Source of the DNA: Marinobacter persicus
GTDB taxonomy: Bacteria > Pseudomonadota > Gammaproteobacteria > Pseudomonadales > Oleiphilaceae
NCBI RefSeq assembly: GCF_900114155.1
Contig: NZ_FOSC01000010.1
Location: forward strand, 104,462 to 168,461
Length of the DNA stretch: 64,000 nt
Reading direction: 5' to 3'
Under the pieces are notes generated by a model that did not search any database, was not told where the DNA came from, and saw nothing but the letters and a program-made list of their open reading frames with translations. Below, piece after piece: positions 55,868 through 62,992 of the stretch (its first letter is position 1; every line of letters begins with the position of its first letter). Both the position numbers and the translations under genes were made by a program.

Positions 55868-57493
55868 TCAGACAATATCCGGGGTGTAACGGGCGTAGGC
55901 ACTTTTGCCGCTGCGCTTGGCTTTATACATCGCGGTGTCGGCATAACGCAGCAGGCTGCCGATGTCGTCTGAGTCTGTCGGGAAGGTGGCAATACCAATG
56001 CTGGTGGTGACCATTACTTCCTGATCGGCCAGTTGGTAAGGGGCAGCAAAAGTTTCCAAAATCCGCTCTGCCACCTGGCAGGGCGCGTCCGGGTCGGACA
56101 GGCCCGGCAGAATCACCAGAAATTCGTCTCCTCCCAGCCTGGCCACCGTGCTGGCCCCCCGCAAACAACTGGACACTCGCCGAGAGGCCTCTATCAACAG
56201 AGTATCCCCGGCATCGTGTCCGAGTGTGTCATTGATCTGTTTGAAGTTGTCGAGGTCCAGAAACATCAAGCCGACTTCGGTTTTGTCCCGGCGCGACTGG
56301 GCCAGGGCGAGCTTCAGGCGATCCATGGCGAGCATCCGGTTGGGGAGGCCGGTCAGGATGTCGTAATTGGCCTGTCGGAGCAGTTGCTGTTCGTAACGTT
56401 TGCGGATGCTGATGTCTTCGCCAACGATCAGATAGCCGTTGATTTCGCCGTTTGCATCCTTGATGGTGGTAATCACCAACTGCTCCCAGTACCGCTCGCC
56501 ATTACGCCTGAGACTGTTGATTTCGCCCTGCCATACGCCAACACGCTGCACCTGCAATTTCACCCCTTGCCAGAATCGCCGGTCGTGGTGGCTGCTCAGT
56601 TCCTGGTTTATGACCGCTGACGGATGCTGTCCGACAATGTTTGCGGCCTGGTGCCCAGTCAGTTGAGCGAATTTAAGGTTGGCGTATTCGATACGCCAGT
56701 GCTTGTCGCAGATCAGTACCGAAGACGGACTTTGCTCAATGGCCTTGGAAAACTTGAGAATGTCTTTCGCATCTCGCTCCCGGCGCTCCACGTCTTCATT
56801 CAACCGCTCTCGCATGTCGTTGATGGCCTCGGTAACCAGGCCCAGTTCATCCTGTCGATTGGCCCGGGTGTCAGGCCGGTCAAGCACCAGGGGATTTGAC
56901 AGATTCTGTAGTGACAGGTCGCGGGCATAATCCGCCATGGCGGTGAGATGCCGGGTGACCAGGTAACGGAAAATCCAGAGACTCAGGATGGCAACAATAA
57001 ACACCGTCAGGAACTGGCTGCCTATGATCATGCCAACCCGTCGCTGAAGGTCGGAATACAGTCGATTGGTGTTGGCGCTGATGGTCAGCTCCCCCAACAG
57101 AACTTTCTCGCCGCTGTTGTGAAAGAGCGGGAAGCTATGGGTGAGGGTGTCGTGCCGGGGTGGCAGTGAGCCCATAACCAGTTCGGAGTCCGGTTCAATG
57201 CGCAAGCGCAGGTGATCAATGTCCGGCAAGCCGAGAATGCCTTCGAGTTGCGTTTGAATGGATTGATCGTCCAGTGCCCACAGGCTGCGGGCCAGGCTCG
57301 ACCGGGAGCCGGATTCAATGCGTTCCAGGCTTTCGCGGATTTCGCCCAGATCGGTTCGGTAGTCGAAGTAGATCTGCATACCGGAGGTCAGCAGGGTAAA
57401 GGCAGAGCTGAACAGAAGAATCCACGCCAGCAGCCGGAAAGAAAGGGGCGATGCTGCACGCAGACGCGTTAAAGGCGCTGGTAAGTCTGCCAT
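55868..57493 (-). CDS. Membrane sensor diguanylate cyclase (HAMP-PAS-GGDEF)
   Basis: A 541-residue sensor enzyme making c-di-GMP. Two transmembrane helices (about residues 18-38 and 155-180) flank a periplasmic sensing region. A HAMP-like linker, a PAS domain (VLICDKHWRIEYANLKFAQLTG, about 255-380) and a GGDEF domain follow. The active site is intact (ARLGGDEFLVIL), but the inhibitory RxxD site upstream reads RGAS, so product inhibition at this site is not expected. No EAL domain. ATG 57493 has an AGAGGG site; the frame extends 40 residues upstream without leader character. Confidence 0.9.
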   Translation of the reverse strand: MADLPAPLTRLRAASPLSFRLLAWILLFSSAFTLLTSGMQIYFDYRTDLGEIRESLERIESGSRSSLARSLWALDDQSIQTQLEGILGLPDIDHLRLRIEPDSELVMGSLPPRHDTLTHSFPLFHNSGEKVLLGELTISANTNRLYSDLQRRVGMIIGSQFLTVFIVAILSLWIFRYLVTRHLTAMADYARDLSLQNLSNPLVLDRPDTRANRQDELGLVTEAINDMRERLNEDVERRERDAKDILKFSKAIEQSPSSVLICDKHWRIEYANLKFAQLTGHQAANIVGQHPSAVINQELSSHHDRRFWQGVKLQVQRVGVWQGEINSLRRNGERYWEQLVITTIKDANGEINGYLIVGEDISIRKRYEQQLLRQANYDILTGLPNRMLAMDRLKLALAQSRRDKTEVGLMFLDLDNFKQINDTLGHDAGDTLLIEASRRVSSCLRGASTVARLGGDEFLVILPGLSDPDAPCQVAERILETFAAPYQLADQEVMVTTSIGIATFPTDSDDIGSLLRYADTAMYKAKRSGKSAYARYTPDIV

Positions 57494-57635
57494 GATCCCT
57501 CTGGTGCCGCGGAAGGTAAACGAACGTTTGATAACAGCCAAACTATAGCAGCAGTTATGGATAAATGCGTGGCGTTTGGCGGCAGGAACGTCCGAAAATT
57601 GAAATAACCGCAATTATTGCAAGGGTGAATCACGC

Positions 57636-57649
57636 TTGATGTAGGTCAA
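57636..57649 (+). promoter_or_regulatory. FNR/Anr box upstream of the small membrane gene
   Basis: TTGATGTAGGTCAA matches the FNR consensus TTGAT-N4-ATCAA at nine of ten fixed bases. A -10-like TAACCT lies at 57672-57677, exactly where a class II FNR promoter with the box centred at -41.5 would have it. Confidence 0.8.
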
Positions 57650-57717
57650 TACCGGCAGAATTACGCAGGCGTAACCTGAGGCCAATCAAACATCGTCAGC
57701 AAGCAGGAGAAGACGTC

Positions 57718-57846
57718 ATGTATATGGACGCTGTTGTTATTGCCGGAATCGGAACCGTAGTATTGATGCTGGGCTTTTTCGTAGGGGTAGGCATCTTCGT
57801 GATGAAAGATCAGAAGAACCATAAGCACGATAGTGCCGGGAAGTAA
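57718..57846 (+). CDS. CcoM-like 42-residue membrane protein
   Basis: A 42-residue protein consisting of a short N-terminus (MYMDAVVIAGIG), one transmembrane helix (TVVLMLGFFVGVGIFVM) and a polar Lys/His tail. An excellent GCAGGAGAAG site lies before the ATG and an FNR/Anr box upstream, so it should be made under low oxygen. In size, topology and tail it resembles CcoM, a small subunit of cbb3-type cytochrome oxidase described in Pseudomonas stutzeri; this is from memory of the family and not a search. No other oxidase genes are nearby. The alternative is an unrelated stress-induced small membrane protein. Confidence 0.65.
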   Translation: MYMDAVVIAGIGTVVLMLGFFVGVGIFVMKDQKNHKHDSAGK

Positions 57847-57868
57847 CTCAGATAGGATTCAAAAGACG

Positions 57869-57903
57869 TTGAGGCGGTAGTTGGGATTTCACTGCTGCCT
57901 CAA
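57869..57903. terminator. Hairpin between the small membrane gene and tRNA-Glu
   Basis: A 12-base stem with two G-U pairs (TTGAGGCGGTAG with CTGCTGCCTCAA). Neither side has a long T tract; on the minus strand CGTCTTTTGAA follows. It may end both converging transcripts. Confidence 0.45.
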
Positions 57904-57917
57904 GCTTGGGAAAAAAT

Positions 57918-57993
57918 TGGCGTCCCCTAGGGGGTTCGAACCCCTGTTGCCGCCGTGAAAGGGCGGAGTCCTAGGCCACTAGACGAAGGGGAC
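57918..57993 (-). tRNA. tRNA-Glu(TTC)
   Basis: A 76-base tRNA on the minus strand. The acceptor GTCCCCT pairs with AGGGGAC, discriminator G and CCA are encoded, the anticodon stem CCGCC/GGCGG encloses CTTTCAC giving anticodon TTC, and the T loop is GGTTCGAACC. Confidence 0.96.
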
Positions 57994-58080
57994 GCAACGT
58001 TTTCAAAAGCTTGCCTCGTCGAGGTGGTGCGTATACTAATTAGCGCGCCGGGGGCTGTCAACGTTTTTTTCAACAAAAAT

Positions 58081-58986
58081 TCAGGTTTTTGTGCTGTCGG
58101 CAAGAGCATCCTTCAGTTGCGGATACCTGAACTCGAATCCCCCCTCCTGAAGCCTCTGTGGAATCGCCTGCTGGCCAGTCAGCAAAAGCCTCGCCATTTC
58201 TCCAAGTGCTATCTTGAGGACCGGTGCCGGCACGGGAAAAATTGCTGGCCGGTTCAGAACCCCCGCAAGTGTCCTGGTAAATTCCCGGTTGGTCACCGGA
58301 TTCGGGCTGACCATGTTGTAGGGCCCCGCAGCCGTTTCCGTCTCGAGCATCCAGATCAAGCCATTCACCACATCCGCACGATGCACCCAGGGCATATATT
58401 GCTCGCCACTGCCGAGCCTGCCACCCAGCCCCAGCTTGAATGGCGGCAGCATGCGCTGCAAAAAGCCGCCTCCGGGGCCAGCAACCACGCCGGTACGGGA
58501 AAGGCAGACGCGCACCCCGTGCTGTTCGAGCGCCAGGGCTTCCTGCTCCCAGTCCCGACACAGGCGGTGGGTGAATTCATCGTGGGGTTCGGTTTGCTCG
58601 GTAACCAGGTTCCTGCCCTGGTCACCATAGAAGCCCACCGCCGAGCCGGAGACTAGTGTCCCCGGCAGGCGCTCCCATGATCGAACAACACCAGCCAATT
58701 GGTGGGTCAGGTCAATACGGCTGCTTCTAAGTGCTTGTTTGCGGCTGTCTGTCCAGCGCTTGTCGGCAATGCCTTCCCCGGCCAGATTGATAATGCCATC
58801 GAAGCCCGAATGGTTTCGCAGTGCTTCAAGCTCATTGACCACCTCAACCCGCCCACACAAGGAACGAACGGTGTCGGCGGGCTGTCGGCTGAGTACCGTC
58901 AGTGAGTAACCCCTGCTGGTCAGTTCCCGACAAAGCTCTTTGCCAATGAAGCCGGTGCCACCGGTTACCAGGATCTGCTTGTCCAT
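58081..58986 (-). CDS. TIGR01777 family NAD-dependent epimerase/oxidoreductase (YfcH-like)
   Basis: A 301-residue short-chain dehydrogenase-like protein. The Rossmann motif GGTGFIG starts at residue 9, and the family marker INLAGEGIADKRW follows near 68. The C-terminal DUF1731 part includes PVPAPVLKIALGEMARLLLTGQQAIPQRL. The substrate of this family is not known. The tail shows FRYPQLKDAL as expected. It is cytoplasmic and appears to be transcribed with or after the CbiX-like gene upstream. Confidence 0.9.
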   Translation of the reverse strand: MDKQILVTGGTGFIGKELCRELTSRGYSLTVLSRQPADTVRSLCGRVEVVNELEALRNHSGFDGIINLAGEGIADKRWTDSRKQALRSSRIDLTHQLAGVVRSWERLPGTLVSGSAVGFYGDQGRNLVTEQTEPHDEFTHRLCRDWEQEALALEQHGVRVCLSRTGVVAGPGGGFLQRMLPPFKLGLGGRLGSGEQYMPWVHRADVVNGLIWMLETETAAGPYNMVSPNPVTNREFTRTLAGVLNRPAIFPVPAPVLKIALGEMARLLLTGQQAIPQRLQEGGFEFRYPQLKDALADSTKT

Positions 58987-59034
58987 TGTTCGTTCCCTGT
59001 ATGGTTGGTGAAGGAGGGATGTCTGAGAAAGAGA

Positions 59035-59403
59035 CTAGCTCAATTCTTCCAAGACGACGTCCCGAATGGCGTCTCCCAGTCTCGGGTTCATGCCGATGGG
59101 GTCCGCAAGCCGAATATGAACCTGGTGCTGTTGCTCCAGTTCATCGATCATCGCGGGCACGTCCTTGCGCAAATGCCGTCCGGCCGCGAGAAACAGGGGG
59201 ACAATGGTAAAACGCTCAACGCCCCGATGCTTGCCATCGGCAATCACGCTGTCCAGAGATGGTTCGGCCAGCTCCATGTAAGCAATGGCAGAGTTTTCCA
59301 CGGACTGCAGGGTCGGTTCTGCGAGCTTTTCGAACGTTTCGCACCAGCGCTTGTCGCTACTGCCGTGAGCCAGCAAAATAACCTGACTGGAATCAGACAT
59401 CAT
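59035..59403 (-). CDS. CbiX-like sirohydrochlorin chelatase, short form
   Basis: A 122-residue single-domain class II chelatase of the CbiX-S/SirB type, which inserts cobalt or iron into sirohydrochlorin. The first metal-binding histidine is in ILLAHGSSDKRW, and FTIVPLFLAAGRHLRKDVP is the family motif containing the second histidine. Cobalt use would serve B12-dependent enzymes such as the NrdJ in this window, but iron for siroheme is equally possible. Two adjacent ATGs (59403, 59400) follow GAGGACGAG; I used the first. Confidence 0.82.
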   Translation of the reverse strand: MMSDSSQVILLAHGSSDKRWCETFEKLAEPTLQSVENSAIAYMELAEPSLDSVIADGKHRGVERFTIVPLFLAAGRHLRKDVPAMIDELEQQHQVHIRLADPIGMNPRLGDAIRDVVLEELS

Positions 59404-59493
59404 CTCGTCCTCATTGTGGTTCATGATTGAATTTTTTCTCGCTAGTTAGCACTGTACGATGAATGTCTCCGAAATGTATCAGGGAGTGCCTGT

Positions 59494-60096
59494 ATGTTCG
59501 ATTGGAAAGAGCTTCTGGATTTCTGGTTCGGGCCATTGGACGATCAGGGGCTACCTGACGCCGAGCACCGTAATCGCTGGTTTCGCAGCAGCCGCGCCTT
59601 CGACCAGGAAATCCGCCGGCGTTTTCTGTCGCTGGTGCTGTTTGCCTCGGAGCAGGGGCTGGAGCATTGGCGCAAGGAGGCAGGTGGGGCACTGGCGGAG
59701 ATCATTCTTCTGGATCAGTTCACCCGGAACATCTATAGGGGGGGTGCGATGGCCTTTGATAACGATGCTCTGGCTCGCACGCGATGCCGGCAGGCCATGA
59801 ACCGGGGTCTGGACCTGAGATTGCCGGCCATCCAGCGGGCCTTTCTGTACATGCCGCTGCAGCACTCTGAAAAGCTCGAAGACCAGAAAGAGGCCGTGGC
59901 GTGTTATCAACAGCTTGCGGCCACCCATGAAGGACTGTTGGGGGAGTTTCTGGGCAGCTTCGAGAAATCGGCGAAGGATCACCTGGCAGTGATCGAGCGG
60001 TTCGGCCGCTTTCCTCATCGAAACCAGGCGCTTGGTCGAACCTCAACAGAAGAGGAGCTGGAGTACCTGAAAGGAGGGCATCGGTTCGGGCAATGA
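59494..60096 (+). CDS. DUF924 family protein
   Basis: A 200-residue helical protein of the DUF924 group, with a TPR-like fold. Family hallmarks are LLDFWFG at the start, RNRWFRSSRAFDQEI, IILLDQFTRNIYRG in the middle and MPLQHSEKLEDQ. The role is unknown. GGGAG precedes the ATG. It diverges from the CbiX-like gene and precedes a tRNA-Gly promoter. Confidence 0.88.
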   Translation: MFDWKELLDFWFGPLDDQGLPDAEHRNRWFRSSRAFDQEIRRRFLSLVLFASEQGLEHWRKEAGGALAEIILLDQFTRNIYRGGAMAFDNDALARTRCRQAMNRGLDLRLPAIQRAFLYMPLQHSEKLEDQKEAVACYQQLAATHEGLLGEFLGSFEKSAKDHLAVIERFGRFPHRNQALGRTSTEEELEYLKGGHRFGQ

Positions 60097-60115
60097 AATT
60101 TTTCTGAAAAAAGTG

Positions 60116-60143
60116 TTGACGCCCCGCCGGTTATCAGTAGAAT
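60116..60143 (+). promoter_or_regulatory. Promoter of tRNA-Gly
   Basis: TTGACG (60116-60121) and TAGAAT (60138-60143) with a 16-base spacer, 37 bases before the tRNA; the GC-rich stretch after the spacer start is typical of stable RNA promoters. Confidence 0.8.
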
Positions 60144-60180
60144 ACGCAGCCGTTGAGAGGCAACGCCCTCAGACAACCAA

Positions 60181-60256
60181 GCGGGAATAGCTCAGTTGGT
60201 AGAGCACAACCTTGCCAAGGTTGGGGTCGCGAGTTCGAATCTCGTTTCCCGCTCCA
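60181..60256 (+). tRNA. tRNA-Gly(GCC)
   Basis: A 76-base tRNA with acceptor GCGGGAA/TTCCCGC, D arm CTCAGTTGGTAGAGC, anticodon stem CAACC/GGTTG around TTGCCAA giving GCC, T arm GAGTTCGAATCTC and encoded CCA. Confidence 0.97.
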
Positions 60257-60264
60257 GATTTAAG

Positions 60265-60294
60265 AAAAAACCCGGCCTCCGTGCCGGGTTTTTT
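60265..60294 (+). terminator. Terminator after tRNA-Gly
   Basis: CCCGGC/GCCGGG stem (60271-60288) flanked by A6 and T6. It separates the tRNA from uup. Confidence 0.88.
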
Positions 60295-60322
60295 CGTTTC
60301 TGCCTCAGGAGTCGTGATCACG

Positions 60323-62260
60323 ATGCCTTTACTTACTCTGGATAAGATCTCTCTCGCCTACGGTATGCACCCGTTGCTGGATGAAGCGTCACTGGTTATC
60401 GAAGCCGGTGAGCGCGTCAGTCTGCTCGGGCGAAATGGCGAGGGGAAATCCACACTACTGAAGATCATCAGCGGCGAGGTGGTGCCGGACGGCGGTATCG
60501 TTCGTCTGGAGGAGGGCGCAGTGTTGGCGGTTTTGCCGCAGACACTGCCGTCAAATGATCAGCGTAGCGCTTACGACGTGGTGGCTTCCGCCTTTCCGGA
60601 AACCGGTGACCTGCTGACCGAATTCCATCACCTCTCTCAGCAGGGTGATGAGGCGTCACTGGACCGTATGATGAAGGTGCAGGAACGCCTGGAGGCACTG
60701 GATGGCTGGCGGCTTGACCAGAAAGTCACCACCATTCTTGCGCAGTACGGTGTAGACCCGGACCAGACCCTGGATACGCTTTCCGGCGGCTGGCAGCGGC
60801 GTGTTCTGCTAGCGAAGGCATTGGTGGTTGATCCGGATATTCTGCTGCTCGATGAGCCGACAAACCATCTGGATGTGCCCGCCATTGCCTGGCTTGAAGA
60901 GGCGCTGGGCCAATTCCGCGGCGCTATGTTGTTCGTCAGTCACGACCGGGCGTTTATCCGTCGTATGGCCACTCGAGTGGTTGAGCTTGATCGAGGTCAG
61001 TTAGTCAGTTTTTCAGCAAGTTATGATAAGTACCTTGAGCTTAAGGAAAAAGCGCTGGAAGAAGAAGAGCGTCAGAACGCACTGTTCGACAAACGCCTGA
61101 AGCAGGAAGAGGCTTGGATACGCCAGGGTATCAAGGCCCGGCGTACCCGGAATATGGGCCGGGTGCGTGCGCTCAAATCCATGCGCGAGGAGCATCGCCA
61201 GCGCCGTGTGCGCACGGGTACCGCCAGTTTTGCGGTCGAGGAAGCGGCCAAATCCGGAAAACTGGTTGCCGAGGCCAGAGAGGCGGGCTTCGCCTATCCT
61301 GATGGTCGTCGCATCGTCAAAGACATGAACCTGACGGTGTTGCGTGGCGACAAAATTGGTCTGGTGGGTGAAAACGGTACCGGTAAAACCACGCTGGTAC
61401 GGCTGTTGTTGGGCGAGCTCGCTCCGACCGAGGGCAATATTCGCCTGGGTACCAATCTGCAGGTGGCGTATTTTGACCAGTTGCGTGGCGAGCTCGATCT
61501 GGAGCGCAACGCGCTTGATAACCTGGCCGAAGGGCGGGAATTTATTGACATCAACGGTCAGAGTAAACACGTCCTGGGGTATCTGCAGGAATTCCTGTTT
61601 ACTCCCGAGCGTGCCCGCTCTCCGGTCAGTGTGTTTTCCGGTGGCGAGCGGGCCCGTCTGTTGCTGGCCAAGCTGTTCAGCAAGCCGGCGAATATTCTGG
61701 TGCTGGATGAGCCCACCAACGACCTGGACGTGGAAACGCTCGAATTGCTCGAAGAGCAACTGGCCGAGTTCAAGGGCACGGTGGTGATCATCAGTCACGA
61801 CCGGGAATTCCTGGATAATGTGGTCACAGAGGTCATTTTCCTCGATGGTAGCGGCCAGGTCCGGGAATATGTGGGCGGCTACAGTGACTGGCGTCGGCAG
61901 GGGGGGCGGTTCCCGTCTGAAGTCTCTGGCGCGAAAGTGGATAAGCAGGATAAAGGCGACAAAACGGAATCGGTGCCGGAAAAAGGCGCGAAGAAAATCG
62001 ACGCTTCCAGCAAGGCCCAAGGCAAAAAAACGGCCAAAATGAGCTACAAGCTCAAACGTGAGCTGGAACAGCTGCCAGGGCAGATCGAAACCCTGGAGCA
62101 GGAAGTTGCAGAGTTGCACGAACGGATTGGCGCACCGGATTTCTATACCGGGCCATCGGAAGAGGTGTCCGCCACGTTGGCAAAACTGAGCGAAACCGAA
62201 GCCAAGCTGGAGCAGGTCATGGAACGCTGGATGGAGCTGGAGGAACAGGCGAATCAATGA
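60323..62260 (+). CDS. uup: ABC-F family ATPase Uup
   Basis: A 645-residue soluble ABC-F protein with two ATPase cassettes. Walker A motifs are GRNGEGKST and GENGTGKTT; signatures are LSGGWQRRV and FSGGERARL; Walker B segments are ILLLDEPTNHLD and ILVLDEPTNDLD. The linker between them is charged, and the C-terminus is a lysine-rich coiled coil (from about residue 560) that binds DNA or ribosomes in Uup. I started at ATG 60323; an upstream frame extends into the tRNA and is not real. It helps ribosome function or branched DNA processing. Confidence 0.92.
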   Translation: MPLLTLDKISLAYGMHPLLDEASLVIEAGERVSLLGRNGEGKSTLLKIISGEVVPDGGIVRLEEGAVLAVLPQTLPSNDQRSAYDVVASAFPETGDLLTEFHHLSQQGDEASLDRMMKVQERLEALDGWRLDQKVTTILAQYGVDPDQTLDTLSGGWQRRVLLAKALVVDPDILLLDEPTNHLDVPAIAWLEEALGQFRGAMLFVSHDRAFIRRMATRVVELDRGQLVSFSASYDKYLELKEKALEEEERQNALFDKRLKQEEAWIRQGIKARRTRNMGRVRALKSMREEHRQRRVRTGTASFAVEEAAKSGKLVAEAREAGFAYPDGRRIVKDMNLTVLRGDKIGLVGENGTGKTTLVRLLLGELAPTEGNIRLGTNLQVAYFDQLRGELDLERNALDNLAEGREFIDINGQSKHVLGYLQEFLFTPERARSPVSVFSGGERARLLLAKLFSKPANILVLDEPTNDLDVETLELLEEQLAEFKGTVVIISHDREFLDNVVTEVIFLDGSGQVREYVGGYSDWRRQGGRFPSEVSGAKVDKQDKGDKTESVPEKGAKKIDASSKAQGKKTAKMSYKLKRELEQLPGQIETLEQEVAELHERIGAPDFYTGPSEEVSATLAKLSETEAKLEQVMERWMELEEQANQ

Positions 62261-62931
62261 ACATCAAATATCACTTCCGTTTTCAGGACGGCCGGAGCGC
62301 CGAATTCCGGGTAACGACCGATCCCGCTGAAGTGCCGCCCGACCAGGCAGCCCCCGGCTGGGTAAAGCTGGGTCACTGTCAGTGCAGCAACTGCCCGCTG
62401 AAGCCCGAGAACAAGGCCCATTGCCCCGCCGCGGTTGCCATGCTGCCGGTGGTGCGGGAGTTTCAGGCACAGGATGCCTACGAAAAAGTGGAAGTGACGG
62501 TAACCGATGATCGCCGGGGCTACTTCAAGAATACCTCCCTGGAAGAGGCCTTGCGCTCGCTGCTGGGTCTCAAGATGGCCACCAGTGGTTGTCCGGTGCT
62601 GGCTGAACTCAAGCCCATGGCGCTGCATCACCTGCCGTTCGCCAACAGCGAAGAGTTCATCATGCGTAGCGTTGGCGATTACCTGCTTCAACAGCTGTTT
62701 GCCAAACGCAATGCCGGTGAGCCGGACTGGGAATTGACCGGGCTGGTCGAGCGCAACAAGCGATTGCAACTGGTCAACCAGGCGCTCTGGCAGCGCATTC
62801 ATGCCCAATGCCAGGGCGATAGCAGTCTGAAAGTGCTGCTGAGCTTTTTCTCAATGGCCTCGAGCGTCAGCGTGTCGCTGGAGAGCCAGCTAAGGAAACT
62901 GCAAGCCAAAATGGCCGGGGAAGTGGCCTGA
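62257..62931 (+). CDS. Conserved-looking hypothetical with N-terminal Cys cluster
   Basis: A 224-residue protein I do not recognise. After a beta-like start (YHFRFQDGRSAEFRV) comes a Cys cluster (GHCQCSNCPL, then AHCPAA) that could bind a metal or an Fe-S cluster, and a single Cys later in TSGCPVLAEL. The second half is helical and ends in an amphipathic segment (SSVSVSLESQLRKLQAKMAG). The ATG overlaps the uup stop (ATGA), so it is cotranslated with uup. No signal peptide or membrane helix. It ends before a terminator. Confidence 0.75.
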   Translation: MNIKYHFRFQDGRSAEFRVTTDPAEVPPDQAAPGWVKLGHCQCSNCPLKPENKAHCPAAVAMLPVVREFQAQDAYEKVEVTVTDDRRGYFKNTSLEEALRSLLGLKMATSGCPVLAELKPMALHHLPFANSEEFIMRSVGDYLLQQLFAKRNAGEPDWELTGLVERNKRLQLVNQALWQRIHAQCQGDSSLKVLLSFFSMASSVSVSLESQLRKLQAKMAGEVA

Positions 62932-62961
62932 ACAGATAGCCCGAAAGCCTGTCTGCATCTG

Positions 62962-62991
62962 AAGCCGCCGGCACCTACCGGCGGCTTTTTT
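62962..62991 (+). terminator. Terminator used as group II intron insertion neighbourhood
   Basis: A stem AGCCGCCGG/CCGGCGGCT with a short loop and T6 tail. The group II intron begins two bases after the T run. Confidence 0.88.
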
Positions 62992-62992
62992 G

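Noticed and set aside
61013..62257. 414-residue minus-strand frame opposite uup
   Set aside because: It is a shadow of the intact uup gene and shows no domain signature.
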